Shown in pieces: positions 26,088 to 33,838 of a stretch of 47,873 nt of DNA (the stretch's first letter is position 1; every line of letters starts with the position of its first letter). The stretch covers positions 1-47,873 of the forward strand of contig CAIKOL010000224.1 in assembly GCA_903829085.1 (NCBI GenBank), read 5' to 3'. The translations under genes were made by a program, and so were the position numbers. The notes below the pieces were generated by a model. That model did not search any database. It saw only the letters and a program-made list of their open reading frames with translations, and was not told the DNA's origin. The stretch comes from an uncultured Anaerolineales bacterium. Its GTDB lineage: Bacteria > Chloroflexota > Anaerolineae > Anaerolineales > Villigracilaceae.

Positions 26088-27665
26088 ATGAAAACCATAC
26101 TGTTGTACCTCATCGTGCTCGTTACCATGCTGCTCTCGGCCTGCTCGGGTGGCATTGTAGCCACAAATCAGCCGGAGGCCGCACAGGCGACAGATCCAGC
26201 CTCGGCTGTGGGATCCACCCCTGAAACGCAAGCGGTCGATGCGCAAGTCGGCACTGGCGGCGGCGCTCCCCCGCAGGAAGCCATTGCAGCCTGCTCCGGT
26301 AAAGCCGAACAGGATACCTGCTCATTCACCGACCAGAACGGCGACCATACCGGCACCTGCGAAACCGTCCAGTCTCAACTGGCCTGCTCGCCGCAGGACA
26401 ACCAGAACAACAGCGTTCAGCAAGGGGGCAATGGACCGGGTATCAGCGGGCAAACCGGGAACGCCGGACAGCCGGGCAGCAACGGGCAAAACAACAGCCA
26501 GACCGATGTCAACGGCAATTCCTATAACATCGACCAGGCCATTTCGGACAAGGCGCAAGGGATGACGATCGCCTTTGATGCCATGACCTTCCTGACCGGC
26601 GACCTGGGAGCAGACTCGTTCTTCCCGCCCGGCAAGGTGGCCGATTTCTGGGGCTTCCAGTACCTGCGCGACAACGATCCCAGCCAGATGGGTCACGCTG
26701 GCGAATTCCTGACCAGCGCTGCCGAGAATATGCTTAATGTCCTGACCGCCGACCAGCGCACTCAACTGGTAGTGCTGGCAAAGAGCCAGGTGGCCTCGAT
26801 CGAAGAATACGGCTACAAGCGCTTCGTGCTGATGCAGGCCTTCCAGAACCTGATCGATGGCAACCTGCCCACCGTGACAACCGGCTTGAGCGAAGACGCC
26901 GTCAAGACCTATTCCGCCGAACTGTACGTGCTGGATGGCGAGATCAGTTATGCCCGTGCCCAGTTGTACGGCAGCATGATCAATTCCTTCTCTGCTGACC
27001 AGATTGCTTACTTGGATGCCATGAAAGGCCAGGGGATGCTGACCTGGCCCACTGTGACCGAACCTGCGGACCTGGCCTCGCTGGATCGCAATGTCAAAGT
27101 GGTCGTCATGACCTATGCCGCCGACATGTTCAGCTGGTATGTCGGCTCGGTGGATGCGGATGTCTACTTCTGCCCGGAACGCCACGGTACGTATTTTGGC
27201 TCCTTCTACCTGAAGGATATCAAGGCCATGAGCGATCCCACCTACGCCATCCCGACCGACATGACCGGCAACCTGGGCGATGAACTGCTGTCAGCCCTGA
27301 ACACGGATCAGGCCAGCCTGATCACCGGCCTGGTGGACATTCAGAAGACCTCCCTGCTGGGCATCGTGGATACCCGCCGGCAGATCTCCATCGAACTGCG
27401 TAAGTTTATGACCGGCGAAACCGCCGACAAAGCCACTGTACTGGCCTTGATGGAGCATTATGGCGAACTGGACGGAGAGATCATCTATAATCTGGCTGTG
27501 AACTTCACCGCCGCCGACCAATCCCTCACCAGTGAGCAGCGGACCCAGATCGAGGCCATGCGCACCGAACTGCTCGGCGAACTGAGCCACCCCACCGGAG
27601 CTTACCTGTACTCCGAGCCGATCCCAATGCCCACCATACCCAGTTCCGATTTCCTGTTCAAATAG
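26088..27665 (+). CDS. Large lipoprotein with duplicated Spy/CpxP-like helical domain
   Basis: A 525-residue lipoprotein with lipobox LSAC (Cys19). A Cys-rich segment ACSGKAEQDTCSF...GTCETVQSQLACSP (about residues 69-103) has four Cys likely joined in disulfides. A Gly/Asn/Gln-rich linker follows (to about 150). The rest is two related helical halves, each with a GxxYLKD/RD stretch and then an LTADQRTQL- or LTSEQRTQI-type motif, similar to the LTxxQ motif of Spy/CpxP chaperones. It may be a periplasmic chaperone or metal binder. AAAGGAG lies upstream. The gene is 92 bases after the fusion lipoprotein and may be cotranscribed. Confidence 0.75.
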   Translation: MKTILLYLIVLVTMLLSACSGGIVATNQPEAAQATDPASAVGSTPETQAVDAQVGTGGGAPPQEAIAACSGKAEQDTCSFTDQNGDHTGTCETVQSQLACSPQDNQNNSVQQGGNGPGISGQTGNAGQPGSNGQNNSQTDVNGNSYNIDQAISDKAQGMTIAFDAMTFLTGDLGADSFFPPGKVADFWGFQYLRDNDPSQMGHAGEFLTSAAENMLNVLTADQRTQLVVLAKSQVASIEEYGYKRFVLMQAFQNLIDGNLPTVTTGLSEDAVKTYSAELYVLDGEISYARAQLYGSMINSFSADQIAYLDAMKGQGMLTWPTVTEPADLASLDRNVKVVVMTYAADMFSWYVGSVDADVYFCPERHGTYFGSFYLKDIKAMSDPTYAIPTDMTGNLGDELLSALNTDQASLITGLVDIQKTSLLGIVDTRRQISIELRKFMTGETADKATVLALMEHYGELDGEIIYNLAVNFTAADQSLTSEQRTQIEAMRTELLGELSHPTGAYLYSEPIPMPTIPSSDFLFK

Positions 27666-27689
27666 AAGAAAGCAGCCTCTTAAAACCGG

Positions 27690-27730
27690 GAGCGGGTGTG
27701 CAGGCAGTGAAGAAGCCCACACACCCGCTC
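27690..27730 (+). terminator. Hairpin after the Spy-like lipoprotein gene
   Basis: GAGCGGGTGTG (27690-27700) pairs perfectly with CACACCCGCTC (27720-27730) across a 19-base loop, 25 bases after the stop codon. No T run follows, so factor-dependent termination or mRNA protection is as likely as intrinsic termination. The remaining gap to 27914 shows no gene. Confidence 0.55.
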
Positions 27731-27914
27731 GTCTCATTCCCAGAGAATTTCCTGCGGGTAAGCAAATGATCTTTCATGCCCGCTGCATCTGTTGGCCGTT
27801 GCTCGGACCTACTTTTTTCCTGTCCTTGGGAACCAGGAACTTGGTTGGAAAGGTCTGTGGTCGGTTTCTCATTCAGGAAACAGTCCAGGCTTGTAGACAA
27901 AACTCCGAAAACTT

Positions 27915-28544
27915 TCACGCCAGGTGTATGAGCATTGCAACTGCGAAAAGAATAATGGCGACCATTCCTCTGATGAAGTTCAAATTGAACAAAGGCTTCA
28001 CAGGGAAAACCTGCGTTTTCTCCAAAGCTGCCCACTTGTGAACATCAACACCTTTCCCGGCAATCTCTATCGCCATCTTCAGCATATCCCGGCGGCTGCG
28101 ATAACGCACCATGGCAATATGATCCCAATCGTCCGCTCCATTGGGGTGAATAAAACGGCTTAGAACCAGGCTGTCGAAAACCGGATACCCACCGTGTTTG
28201 AGCAGCAACGGGATGATGGTGCGGTTGTAACGGTTATTGGCTGCCAGCGGATCATCACTATAAGAACTTCCGGCGGGGTAGAGGGCTTTTGGGCGAAATT
28301 TGAGCAGGTTGACCATGTAATATTCCCTCCCATCGTCGTTTTTTGCCAGCTCACGGAATTGGTCCAAGATGGGAGATTTCTCTTCCGCCGGTACCTTTTT
28401 ACCCGCCCGTTTTTGCATTTCGGCGAGCAGGGATTCCGTCTCTGAGATGGTCAAGGGTTTGCTCCTGCCGCCATGCCAGAGTAAAAAAGCTGTGTAGAGC
28501 AGGAATGGAACGAGAATTAAGAATAATGTTCCAGTTGACATCAT
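27915..28544 (-). CDS. Membrane-anchored DUF1330-like protein
   Basis: A 209-residue protein with an N-terminal helix (about residues 4-22) and a C-terminal helix (about 190-206). Between them is a dimeric alpha/beta-barrel domain related to DUF1330, recognised by EYYMVNLLKFRPKA and the closing strand DHIAMVRYRSRRDMLKMA. Proteins of this fold bind small molecules or act as cofactor-free oxygenases or isomerases. GGGAGA lies five bases before the ATG at 28544. It is the last gene of the TetR-divergent operon. Confidence 0.75.
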   Translation of the reverse strand: MMSTGTLFLILVPFLLYTAFLLWHGGRSKPLTISETESLLAEMQKRAGKKVPAEEKSPILDQFRELAKNDDGREYYMVNLLKFRPKALYPAGSSYSDDPLAANNRYNRTIIPLLLKHGGYPVFDSLVLSRFIHPNGADDWDHIAMVRYRSRRDMLKMAIEIAGKGVDVHKWAALEKTQVFPVKPLFNLNFIRGMVAIILFAVAMLIHLA

Positions 28545-28575
28545 GGTTTCTCCCATGCAGCAATATCCACCATTT

Positions 28576-29037
28576 TTATTCTCGGATGACTTTTCGTCCG
28601 CTCCACAGCGATAGCGCCAACATCAGCACTGCCAGCGCCAGGTAGATGTAATTCTGGTATGCGCCGGGCGGGGTATACGCAAAGCTGACCGGCTTGATCC
28701 GGCCCACTAGCATGCGCCCCAGCGTCTCCAGAATCTGAACCCCCCACATCAAGGGTACCAGGGAACGGTAGCGTAGAATGACCGCCCATTGGATCAGCAC
28801 GTAGACCAACTGCTCGGCTCCCCACAAAGCGAAAGCGAAGATGACCTCGTTGGCGCCGGTCACAGCCATTTCCATCCCTGCAATACTGCCCGCTCCGCCA
28901 TCTGGCGAAAAGATGTGAATGCAGCTCCGTACCGTCCCGATGACCGCTACCAGGATGAAAAGATACAGCGTCCATTTTGAACCGCGTAGGGTATTGTCCG
29001 CCTTTGTGGGCAGCATGATTTCAAATATTTTCTTCAT
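28576..29037 (-). CDS. Four-helix membrane protein, unknown
   Basis: A 153-residue integral membrane protein with four hydrophobic segments (about residues 23-42, 58-80, 83-105 and 126-143) and a basic C-terminus. No named family is recognised. It lies between the epoxide-hydrolase-like gene (23 bases upstream) and the DUF1330-like gene (31 bases downstream), so the three are probably one transcript under TetR control. Confidence 0.75.
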   Translation of the reverse strand: MKKIFEIMLPTKADNTLRGSKWTLYLFILVAVIGTVRSCIHIFSPDGGAGSIAGMEMAVTGANEVIFAFALWGAEQLVYVLIQWAVILRYRSLVPLMWGVQILETLGRMLVGRIKPVSFAYTPPGAYQNYIYLALAVLMLALSLWSGRKVIRE

Positions 29038-29060
29038 TACCTGGTTTCCTTTTTCCTTGT

Positions 29061-30071
29061 TTATCGGGTTGATGATAGTAAGAACCGATTAATGGCATCC
29101 GCCACCTGCTGCGGCTGATCGAAGTTATCAAAGTGGCTGGCGTTCGTCACCCATTCGAGCTGCACATTGAGACATTTCGTGGCGTTATCTGCAAAGATGG
29201 AAGGCGGCTGAGCCGGGTCGCTGTCGGCTTGCAACTGCAGCACGCGGAAAGGAAAATTGTTCGAGCAGATCTTGCCAATGGCAGTATCCAGATCCCAGTT
29301 CTTTTGCAGGAAATAATTCGGCACCATATCGCTCACCCCCGGGCGTGAAAATTCATAGACCAGGTAATCCCGGTCCGTTTGGTTGAAGGGAGTGACCATC
29401 CTTTTGGTATAGACCATGTCAATGAACCAGCCGGGATCCCCCATCAAATAGGAACCGATGAACTTGGATTGGAATAGCAGCCACTGTGGCTTTTGGATAT
29501 AGGCGGAGATCATGCCGGTGTTTTTCCTCTGAATCAGGTCCGCCTCCATGCGCACATACCCCAGGATATGTCCCGGGTGGTCACTGACCAGCACGCTGCC
29601 GATGATCGTCCCCCAATCGTGGGAGACCAGGTAGAACTTGTCGATCCCCAGGCTGGTCATCAGATCCAGGGTCTGGGAGGCCACGGTATGCCAGTTGTAA
29701 TCCGTATCCTGTTTGTCCGAGCGTCCGTAGCCTTTCATGTCAATGGCGATCAGCCGGTAGTTCTGGTCCACCAGCGGCAGCACCTTGCTCCATGAATACC
29801 AGCCTTCGGGCAGGCCGTGCAGGAATAAAATTACCTGCCCATCCGGGTTGCCTTCATCCACGTAATGCCATTGCAGGCCGTTCACCACCCGGTCCTGCTG
29901 GTTGAACTGGGCATCGATCGCATCATGCGGGGATTGGGTGTCTGCCCGGAACTTATCATCGCTGGCAGCCAGGTTCCTGGCCCGCAAGGGAGCGTAGACC
30001 CAGACGAATAATGCCAGCAGAACACCCAGGCATCCAAGAATGACCAGCACCCATTTCAAAAAATTATTCAT
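29061..30071 (-). CDS. Alpha/beta hydrolase, epoxide hydrolase/dehalogenase-like
   Basis: A 336-residue hydrolase anchored by an N-terminal transmembrane helix (about residues 5-28), so the enzyme acts outside the membrane. The oxyanion motif is LFLHGLPEGWYSW. The nucleophile is the Asp of VSHDWG, the pattern of epoxide hydrolases and haloalkane dehalogenases rather than esterases. The catalytic His is in NASHFDNFD near the C-terminus. The start at 30071 has AGGAG ten bases upstream; an ATG at 30089 is the alternative. First gene of the operon divergent from TetR; the natural substrate is open. Confidence 0.85.
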   Translation of the reverse strand: MNNFLKWVLVILGCLGVLLALFVWVYAPLRARNLAASDDKFRADTQSPHDAIDAQFNQQDRVVNGLQWHYVDEGNPDGQVILFLHGLPEGWYSWSKVLPLVDQNYRLIAIDMKGYGRSDKQDTDYNWHTVASQTLDLMTSLGIDKFYLVSHDWGTIIGSVLVSDHPGHILGYVRMEADLIQRKNTGMISAYIQKPQWLLFQSKFIGSYLMGDPGWFIDMVYTKRMVTPFNQTDRDYLVYEFSRPGVSDMVPNYFLQKNWDLDTAIGKICSNNFPFRVLQLQADSDPAQPPSIFADNATKCLNVQLEWVTNASHFDNFDQPQQVADAINRFLLSSTR

Positions 30072-30091
30072 CAGTTTAGAACTCCTCATGA

Positions 30092-30116
30092 TATAATATA
30101 CACTGTATAAATTATA
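30092..30116. promoter_or_regulatory. Probable TetR operator and divergent promoters
   Basis: TATACACTGTATA (30097-30109) is a perfect odd palindrome centred on one C, flanked by further AT-rich symmetric bases TATAAT and ATTATA that also serve as -10 boxes. It lies between the hydrolase operon and the tetR gene, the usual place for TetR-family autoregulation. Confidence 0.65.
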
Positions 30117-30176
30117 CTAGGGAAAGCCAATTCGTCAAGGAAGTTGGAAGTTTTACTGGAGGAATGGAGAATTTTT

Positions 30177-30788
30177 ATGTCACGACCAAAAAAGACCCCC
30201 GCTCAACTTGAAGCCACCCGTGAGCAAATTCTGGATGCCGCCCTCGCCATTTTGCAGGAATGCGGCCCCGAGGCGATCACCAGCCGGAGGATAGCCGAAC
30301 GCATGGGGGTCGCACATATGTCGCTCTATACCTACTTCGAAAACCAGGCAGCCATTTTACGCGCCCTGAGCGAACGGGAATTGTCCCAATGGCGTGCCAC
30401 GCAGCAAGAGATTGAGCAGCGCGTTGAAAAGGATAATATTCCCGGTATTGTGCAAGAGGTGCTGGTCTTTTTTAGCACCTTCGCCCGCGAGAATCCCAAC
30501 CTGTACCGCCTGGCATGGGTCATGCCGGATGTGGGCGGTGAGAGCATGGAACAAACTCGTTTGCGCATGCAGGATACGGTTGGGCAGCTTGCGAGCCTGC
30601 TTAACTTGGGAATGGAAAACGGTGATTTCGAACCGCGCCAGCCTTTTCTGGCAGCCGCCACCGTCCTGGGCATGGTGAATATGCCCCATATCCTGTTCCA
30701 CAGCGGCAAGCTCGTCGACCCGGCACTCCGCGAGCGCATGGTTGAAGAGGCGCTTTCAGCGGCAATGCTCTATTTAAAAAAGACCTGA
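30177..30788 (+). CDS. TetR family transcriptional regulator
   Basis: A 203-residue repressor. The N-terminal helix-turn-helix is in DAALAILQECGPEAITSRRIAERMGVAHMSLYTYFENQ (quoted by its ends: residues about 20-57). The helical ligand domain is of TetR_C type and unassigned. GGAG lies eight bases before the ATG at 30177; the frame also opens with a TTG at 30144. It is divergent from the membrane-anchored hydrolase operon, which it presumably controls through the palindrome at 30097-30109. Confidence 0.88.
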   Translation: MSRPKKTPAQLEATREQILDAALAILQECGPEAITSRRIAERMGVAHMSLYTYFENQAAILRALSERELSQWRATQQEIEQRVEKDNIPGIVQEVLVFFSTFARENPNLYRLAWVMPDVGGESMEQTRLRMQDTVGQLASLLNLGMENGDFEPRQPFLAAATVLGMVNMPHILFHSGKLVDPALRERMVEEALSAAMLYLKKT

Positions 30789-30841
30789 CCCAGGCGTATT
30801 CTGGTTTGGGAAGGGAATGTTTTGTAATTGCTGGTTGGTTG

Positions 30842-30856
30842 TGTGACTTTGTCACA
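30842..30856 (+). promoter_or_regulatory. CRP-type operator 2 (TGTGACTTTGTCACA)
   Basis: Same palindrome as operator 1 with one changed base in the centre. TATACT follows at 30878-30883, again placing the centre at -41 from the predicted start site. Confidence 0.75.
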
Positions 30857-30922
30857 GACAGGATCGCTCAATACTCCTATACTGGGGGTACAAACCAATC
30901 CAAACTAAACAGGAGATATAAA

Positions 30923-31150
30923 ATGAACCCCTTCGTAAAATTCATGGCTTCCCCCGCTGGCCGCATCACCCGTGTTGTAGCCGGCATCGTACTCGTCGCC
31001 TTGGGAATGCTGGTCATCAAAGGCACCGGCGGCATCATCGTTGCCGTAGTCGGCTTGGTGCCGCTGCTGGCGGGCTTGTTCGACTTCTGCGTCTTCGCCC
31101 CGCTCTTCGGCGCTCCGATGAGCGGCCCCAAGATCCGCGCTGGAAAATAA
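30923..31150 (+). CDS. YgaP-like (DUF2892) small membrane protein, copy 2
   Basis: A 75-residue two-helix protein nearly identical to copies 1 and 3; it differs by Met for Leu near residue 29 and Ala-Val for Val-Val near residue 44. AGGAGATATAAA precedes the ATG. Predicted to be switched on by the CRP-type regulator through operator 2. It lies 134 bases after tetR and is closed by its own terminator, so it is a single-gene transcript. Confidence 0.85.
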   Translation: MNPFVKFMASPAGRITRVVAGIVLVALGMLVIKGTGGIIVAVVGLVPLLAGLFDFCVFAPLFGAPMSGPKIRAGK

Positions 31151-31169
31151 GACAAATAATAACCGGTAA

Positions 31170-31205
31170 CAAAGCGCCCATTTCCTCCCCGGAATGGGCG
31201 CTTTG
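31170..31205 (+). terminator. Terminator after copy 2
   Basis: CAAAGCGCCCATT (31170-31182) pairs with AATGGGCGCTTTG (31193-31205) to give a 13-bp stem, extended by two further pairs towards the loop. A strong hairpin 20 bases after the stop codon. Confidence 0.8.
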
Positions 31206-31319
31206 CATTGATATCCCTCGTAGGGTAGAAAGCTATATCGAACCTTTTTGTTCCCTTTATAAACCCTTTACATTCCAGTTGTATCATACAGGCAATCAAT
31301 TCACAAAAGGAGTGTAAAA

Positions 31320-31805
31320 ATGAAGAAAATAATGTTCGCAGTTCTGATCGTCGTGCTCGCCCTGGGAGTGTTCGCCAGTGTCGCAAGTGCTCAAACCATC
31401 CAAACCGCTCAACAGAACACGGGCTTGCTCCATGATTACATGGAAAAGGCGCTGGCTGACAAGCTCGGCCTGCCCGTGGCTACTGTTGAAGCCCAGTTCG
31501 ATGCCGGGAAGACCCTCTACCAGATCGCCCTTGACAATGGGATCGCCCAGGCAGATTTGCCCGCCTTTATGCTGGAAGTCCGCACCGCAGCCATCAAAGC
31601 GGCCGTAGCAGACGGTGTTCTTACGCAGGCCCAGGCCGACCGGATGTCGCAAGCCAGAGGATACGGCATGGGCTCCGGCCAGGGATCTGGCATGATGCGC
31701 GGTGCCGCCGGTACCGGCACCGGTGCTGGTCCTTGCGGCGGGACAGGCATTCCGGTTGGTACCGGGATGCAGCGTGGCGGACGCTGGCAACAGGTTAATC
31801 CGTAA
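31320..31805 (+). CDS. Secreted protein with Gly/Met-rich tail
   Basis: A 161-residue exported protein with a cleavable signal peptide (cleavage probably after ASA, residue 24). Residues 35-115 are helical with a LGLPVATVEAQFDAGKTLYQIAxxxG block, as in small secreted proteins that carry DUF2680-like helices. The tail (from about 116) is rich in Gly and Met: GYGMGSGQGSGMMRG, then GPCGG and GTGMQRGG. AAAGGAG lies eight bases before the ATG. It directly precedes an OmpR-type two-component system whose kinase loop has a similar Gly/Met-rich stretch. Function unknown; metal binding is possible. Confidence 0.75.
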   Translation: MKKIMFAVLIVVLALGVFASVASAQTIQTAQQNTGLLHDYMEKALADKLGLPVATVEAQFDAGKTLYQIALDNGIAQADLPAFMLEVRTAAIKAAVADGVLTQAQADRMSQARGYGMGSGQGSGMMRGAAGTGTGAGPCGGTGIPVGTGMQRGGRWQQVNP

Positions 31806-31826
31806 ACCAGCTGTTCATATGTTTTG

Positions 31827-31852
31827 AAGGGACGGGCACACACCCGTCCCTT
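31827..31852 (+). terminator. Terminator between the secreted-protein and response-regulator genes
   Basis: AAGGGACGGG (31827-31836) pairs with CCCGTCCCTT (31843-31852) around a six-base loop, ending in T-rich sequence. The two-component operon therefore needs its own promoter, which is seen at 31858-31863. Confidence 0.8.
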
Positions 31853-31857
31853 TACGT

Positions 31858-31863
31858 TACAAT
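31858..31863 (+). promoter_or_regulatory. TACAAT -10 box, leaderless start of the response regulator
   Basis: TACAAT is followed by exactly six bases and then the ATG at 31870. The start site would coincide with the start codon. A terminator stem ends only a few bases upstream, so no longer leader is possible and no Shine-Dalgarno is present. Confidence 0.55.
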
Positions 31864-31869
31864 AGTCTT

Positions 31870-32553
31870 ATGGCAAAAATCCTGGTCATCGATGACGAAC
31901 CTTCCATTGTCAACCTGGTCACGGCTTACCTTAAACCCGAAGGGTATGAGGTATTCACCGCCGCAGATGGCAATGCCGGACTGAAGGCTGCGCGCACCTA
32001 CAAGCCCGACCTGATCGTGCTAGACCTGATGCTGCCCGGAAAGGACGGCTTCGAGGTGCTTTCCCAACTGCGCCGCGAGTCGAATGTGTACGTCATCCTG
32101 CTGACAGCCAAGACCGAGGAGACCGATAAGATCGTCGGCCTGTCGGTTGGGGCGGATGACTACGTGACCAAGCCCTTCAGCCCGCGTGAACTGGTGGCCC
32201 GCATCAAGGCCGCCTTGCGCCGTCTGCAACCGGGGACAGGCCCAGGGACCGAAAATATGGTCCTGGCCTTTCGCCATGTACGCATCGACCCAGGGGCGCG
32301 GCAGGTCTCAGTAAATGAACGTCCGGTCGAACTGACCGCGGTCGAATTCGACCTGTTGAAAACTCTGGCTGAAAACCGTGGGCGGGTGCTCACCCGTGAG
32401 CAGCTGCTTGAGAATGTCTGGGGCGGCGCATACTATGGTGAGATACGCGTGGTGGATGTCCACTTGGGACATATCCGTCAAAAACTTGGCACTGATGAAT
32501 TAATTGCCACCGTGCGTGGCGTTGGCTACCGCTTTGAGGATGAAACCCTATGA
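31870..32553 (+). CDS. OmpR/PhoB-family response regulator
   Basis: A 227-residue regulator. The receiver domain (1-118) has acidic residues Asp8-Asp9, phosphorylation site Asp52 in IVLDLMLPGKDG, and the Lys of DYVTKPFSPREL. The C-terminal winged helix (about 130-225) has the OmpR-type pattern LTAVEFDLLKTLAENRGRVLTREQLL and the ending VRGVGYRFE. It overlaps the kinase gene by four bases (ATGA). Targets are not known; the adjacent secreted protein is the obvious candidate. Confidence 0.93.
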   Translation: MAKILVIDDEPSIVNLVTAYLKPEGYEVFTAADGNAGLKAARTYKPDLIVLDLMLPGKDGFEVLSQLRRESNVYVILLTAKTEETDKIVGLSVGADDYVTKPFSPRELVARIKAALRRLQPGTGPGTENMVLAFRHVRIDPGARQVSVNERPVELTAVEFDLLKTLAENRGRVLTREQLLENVWGGAYYGEIRVVDVHLGHIRQKLGTDELIATVRGVGYRFEDETL

Positions 32554-33695
32554 TCGACTTCTTCCGGCGTCACCTGGGCGCAAAACTGTTCCTATCCTAT
32601 CTCGTGGTCATTTTGGTCGGGGCAATCGTTCTCGGATTGGCCACCCGTTTTACGGTCCCAGAAGCCTTCAACAGCCACATGGGATTAGGAATGGGACTTG
32701 GGCTTGGCAATGGACAGGGAATGATGCAGGAAACTGGCACTGGTAAGACTGCCGTCTTGGATCTCTTCAATAGTTTCCAGGCCAGTTTCAATGAAGCCCT
32801 GCTCCTGGCGCTCCTGGCGGCAGGTGTCGTTGCGATCCTGGTCAGCCTGCTGTTGAGCCGCGGCGTGGTGGCTCCCGTGCGCGTCCTGACGGCTGCCAGC
32901 CAGCGCATCGCCGATGGGCACTACACGGAGCGCGTGAACTCAACGGGGTCCGATGAGCTGGGGCAATTGGCCCATTCCTTCAACCAGATGGCTGAAAAGC
33001 TCGAACAGGTCGAGAGCATGCGGCGGCAACTGATCGGGGATGTCAGCCATGAATTGCGCACCCCGCTTACAGCCATCAAGGGTTCCATGGAAGGGCTGAT
33101 GGACGGCGTCCTGCCGGCAACATCCGAAATCTACCAGCAGATCCACCAGGAGGCTGACCGCCTGGCGCGCCTGGTGGACGACCTGCAGGAATTGAGCCGT
33201 GTCGAGGCAGGTGCCTATCCCCTCGACATGCGCCCCTTGGCAATATCGACATTGGTGCAAACCACCCTCAAACGGTTTGTTGCGCAAGTAAGGGTAAAAG
33301 GGATCGAAATCATCTCAGATTTGCCAGCAGACCTTCCCCCTGTCCTCGCCGACCAGGACCGCATCACCCAGGTACTGACCAACCTGGTCGGTAATGCCCT
33401 GCAATATACTCCCGAGGGCGGTAAGGTTACTATCCGGGCCATTCGTCATGGGGGCGAAATCCATCTCGCGGTCATTGATACCGGGATTGGGATCCCGGCC
33501 GAACACATCCCGCATCTCTTCACCCGCTTCTACCGGGTGGATAAATCCCGCTCGCGCCAGGCCGGTGGGGGTTCCGGGATCGGCCTGACCATCGCCCGTC
33601 ACCTGGTCGAGGCGCACGGTGGGCGCATCTGGGCCGAAAGTGACGGAGAAGGGCAAGGCAGCACATTCACCTTTTCGCTTAAGGCCGCCGAATAA
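32550..33695 (+). CDS. Sensor histidine kinase with Gly/Met-rich sensor loop
   Basis: A 381-residue kinase. Two membrane helices (about residues 13-32 and 83-103) enclose an outside loop of about 50 residues with HMGLGMGLGLGNGQGMM (residues 43-59). Then come a HAMP domain (105-157), the HisKA box with His167 in DVSHELRTPL, and the HATPase with the N box TNLVGNALQYTPEGG, G1 DTGIGI and G2 GGGSGIGL. Met- and His-rich loops of this kind bind Cu or Ag in other sensors, so metal sensing is a reasonable guess. Paired with the regulator upstream. Confidence 0.92.
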   Translation: MIDFFRRHLGAKLFLSYLVVILVGAIVLGLATRFTVPEAFNSHMGLGMGLGLGNGQGMMQETGTGKTAVLDLFNSFQASFNEALLLALLAAGVVAILVSLLLSRGVVAPVRVLTAASQRIADGHYTERVNSTGSDELGQLAHSFNQMAEKLEQVESMRRQLIGDVSHELRTPLTAIKGSMEGLMDGVLPATSEIYQQIHQEADRLARLVDDLQELSRVEAGAYPLDMRPLAISTLVQTTLKRFVAQVRVKGIEIISDLPADLPPVLADQDRITQVLTNLVGNALQYTPEGGKVTIRAIRHGGEIHLAVIDTGIGIPAEHIPHLFTRFYRVDKSRSRQAGGGSGIGLTIARHLVEAHGGRIWAESDGEGQGSTFTFSLKAAE

Positions 33696-33708
33696 GAAAC
33701 CCATCATG

Positions 33709-33762
33709 GGGAGTTTCAAGATATTGGACAGACAGGCTTTCCAAGACCGCTCGATTGTGTGA
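33709..33762 (+). pseudogene. Relic of a CRP/FNR gene 3' end
   Basis: The frame ending in the TGA at 33760-33762 reads KILDRQAFQDRSIV, matching the last residues KLVDREALQDHSVV of the regulator at 21374-22048: eight identities of 14 and the rest mostly conservative. As in copy 1, the stop codon overlaps the operator. Nothing upstream (HK gene end, 33695) resembles the rest of the regulator, so only the tail remains. The stretch is short and chance cannot be excluded. Confidence 0.5.
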
Positions 33763-33772
33763 CTTTATCACA
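33758..33772 (+). promoter_or_regulatory. CRP-type operator 3 (TGTGACTTTATCACA)
   Basis: Identical to operator 1. TATACT follows at 33794-33799, giving a centre at -41 from the predicted start site, as in the other two copies. Confidence 0.75.
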
Positions 33773-33838
33773 GACAGGATCGCTCAATGCTCCTATACTA
33801 TGGGTACAAACCAATCCAAACTAAACAGGAGATATAAA

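Larger units (their letters stand above)
30842..31150 (+). repeat. 309-bp operator-promoter-gene unit, copy 2 of 3
   Basis: Same length as copies 1 and 3 without insertions or deletions from operator to stop codon. The sequence before the operator shares only GGTTGTGTGA-like bases with copy 1, so the repeat boundary is at the operator. Confidence 0.85.
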
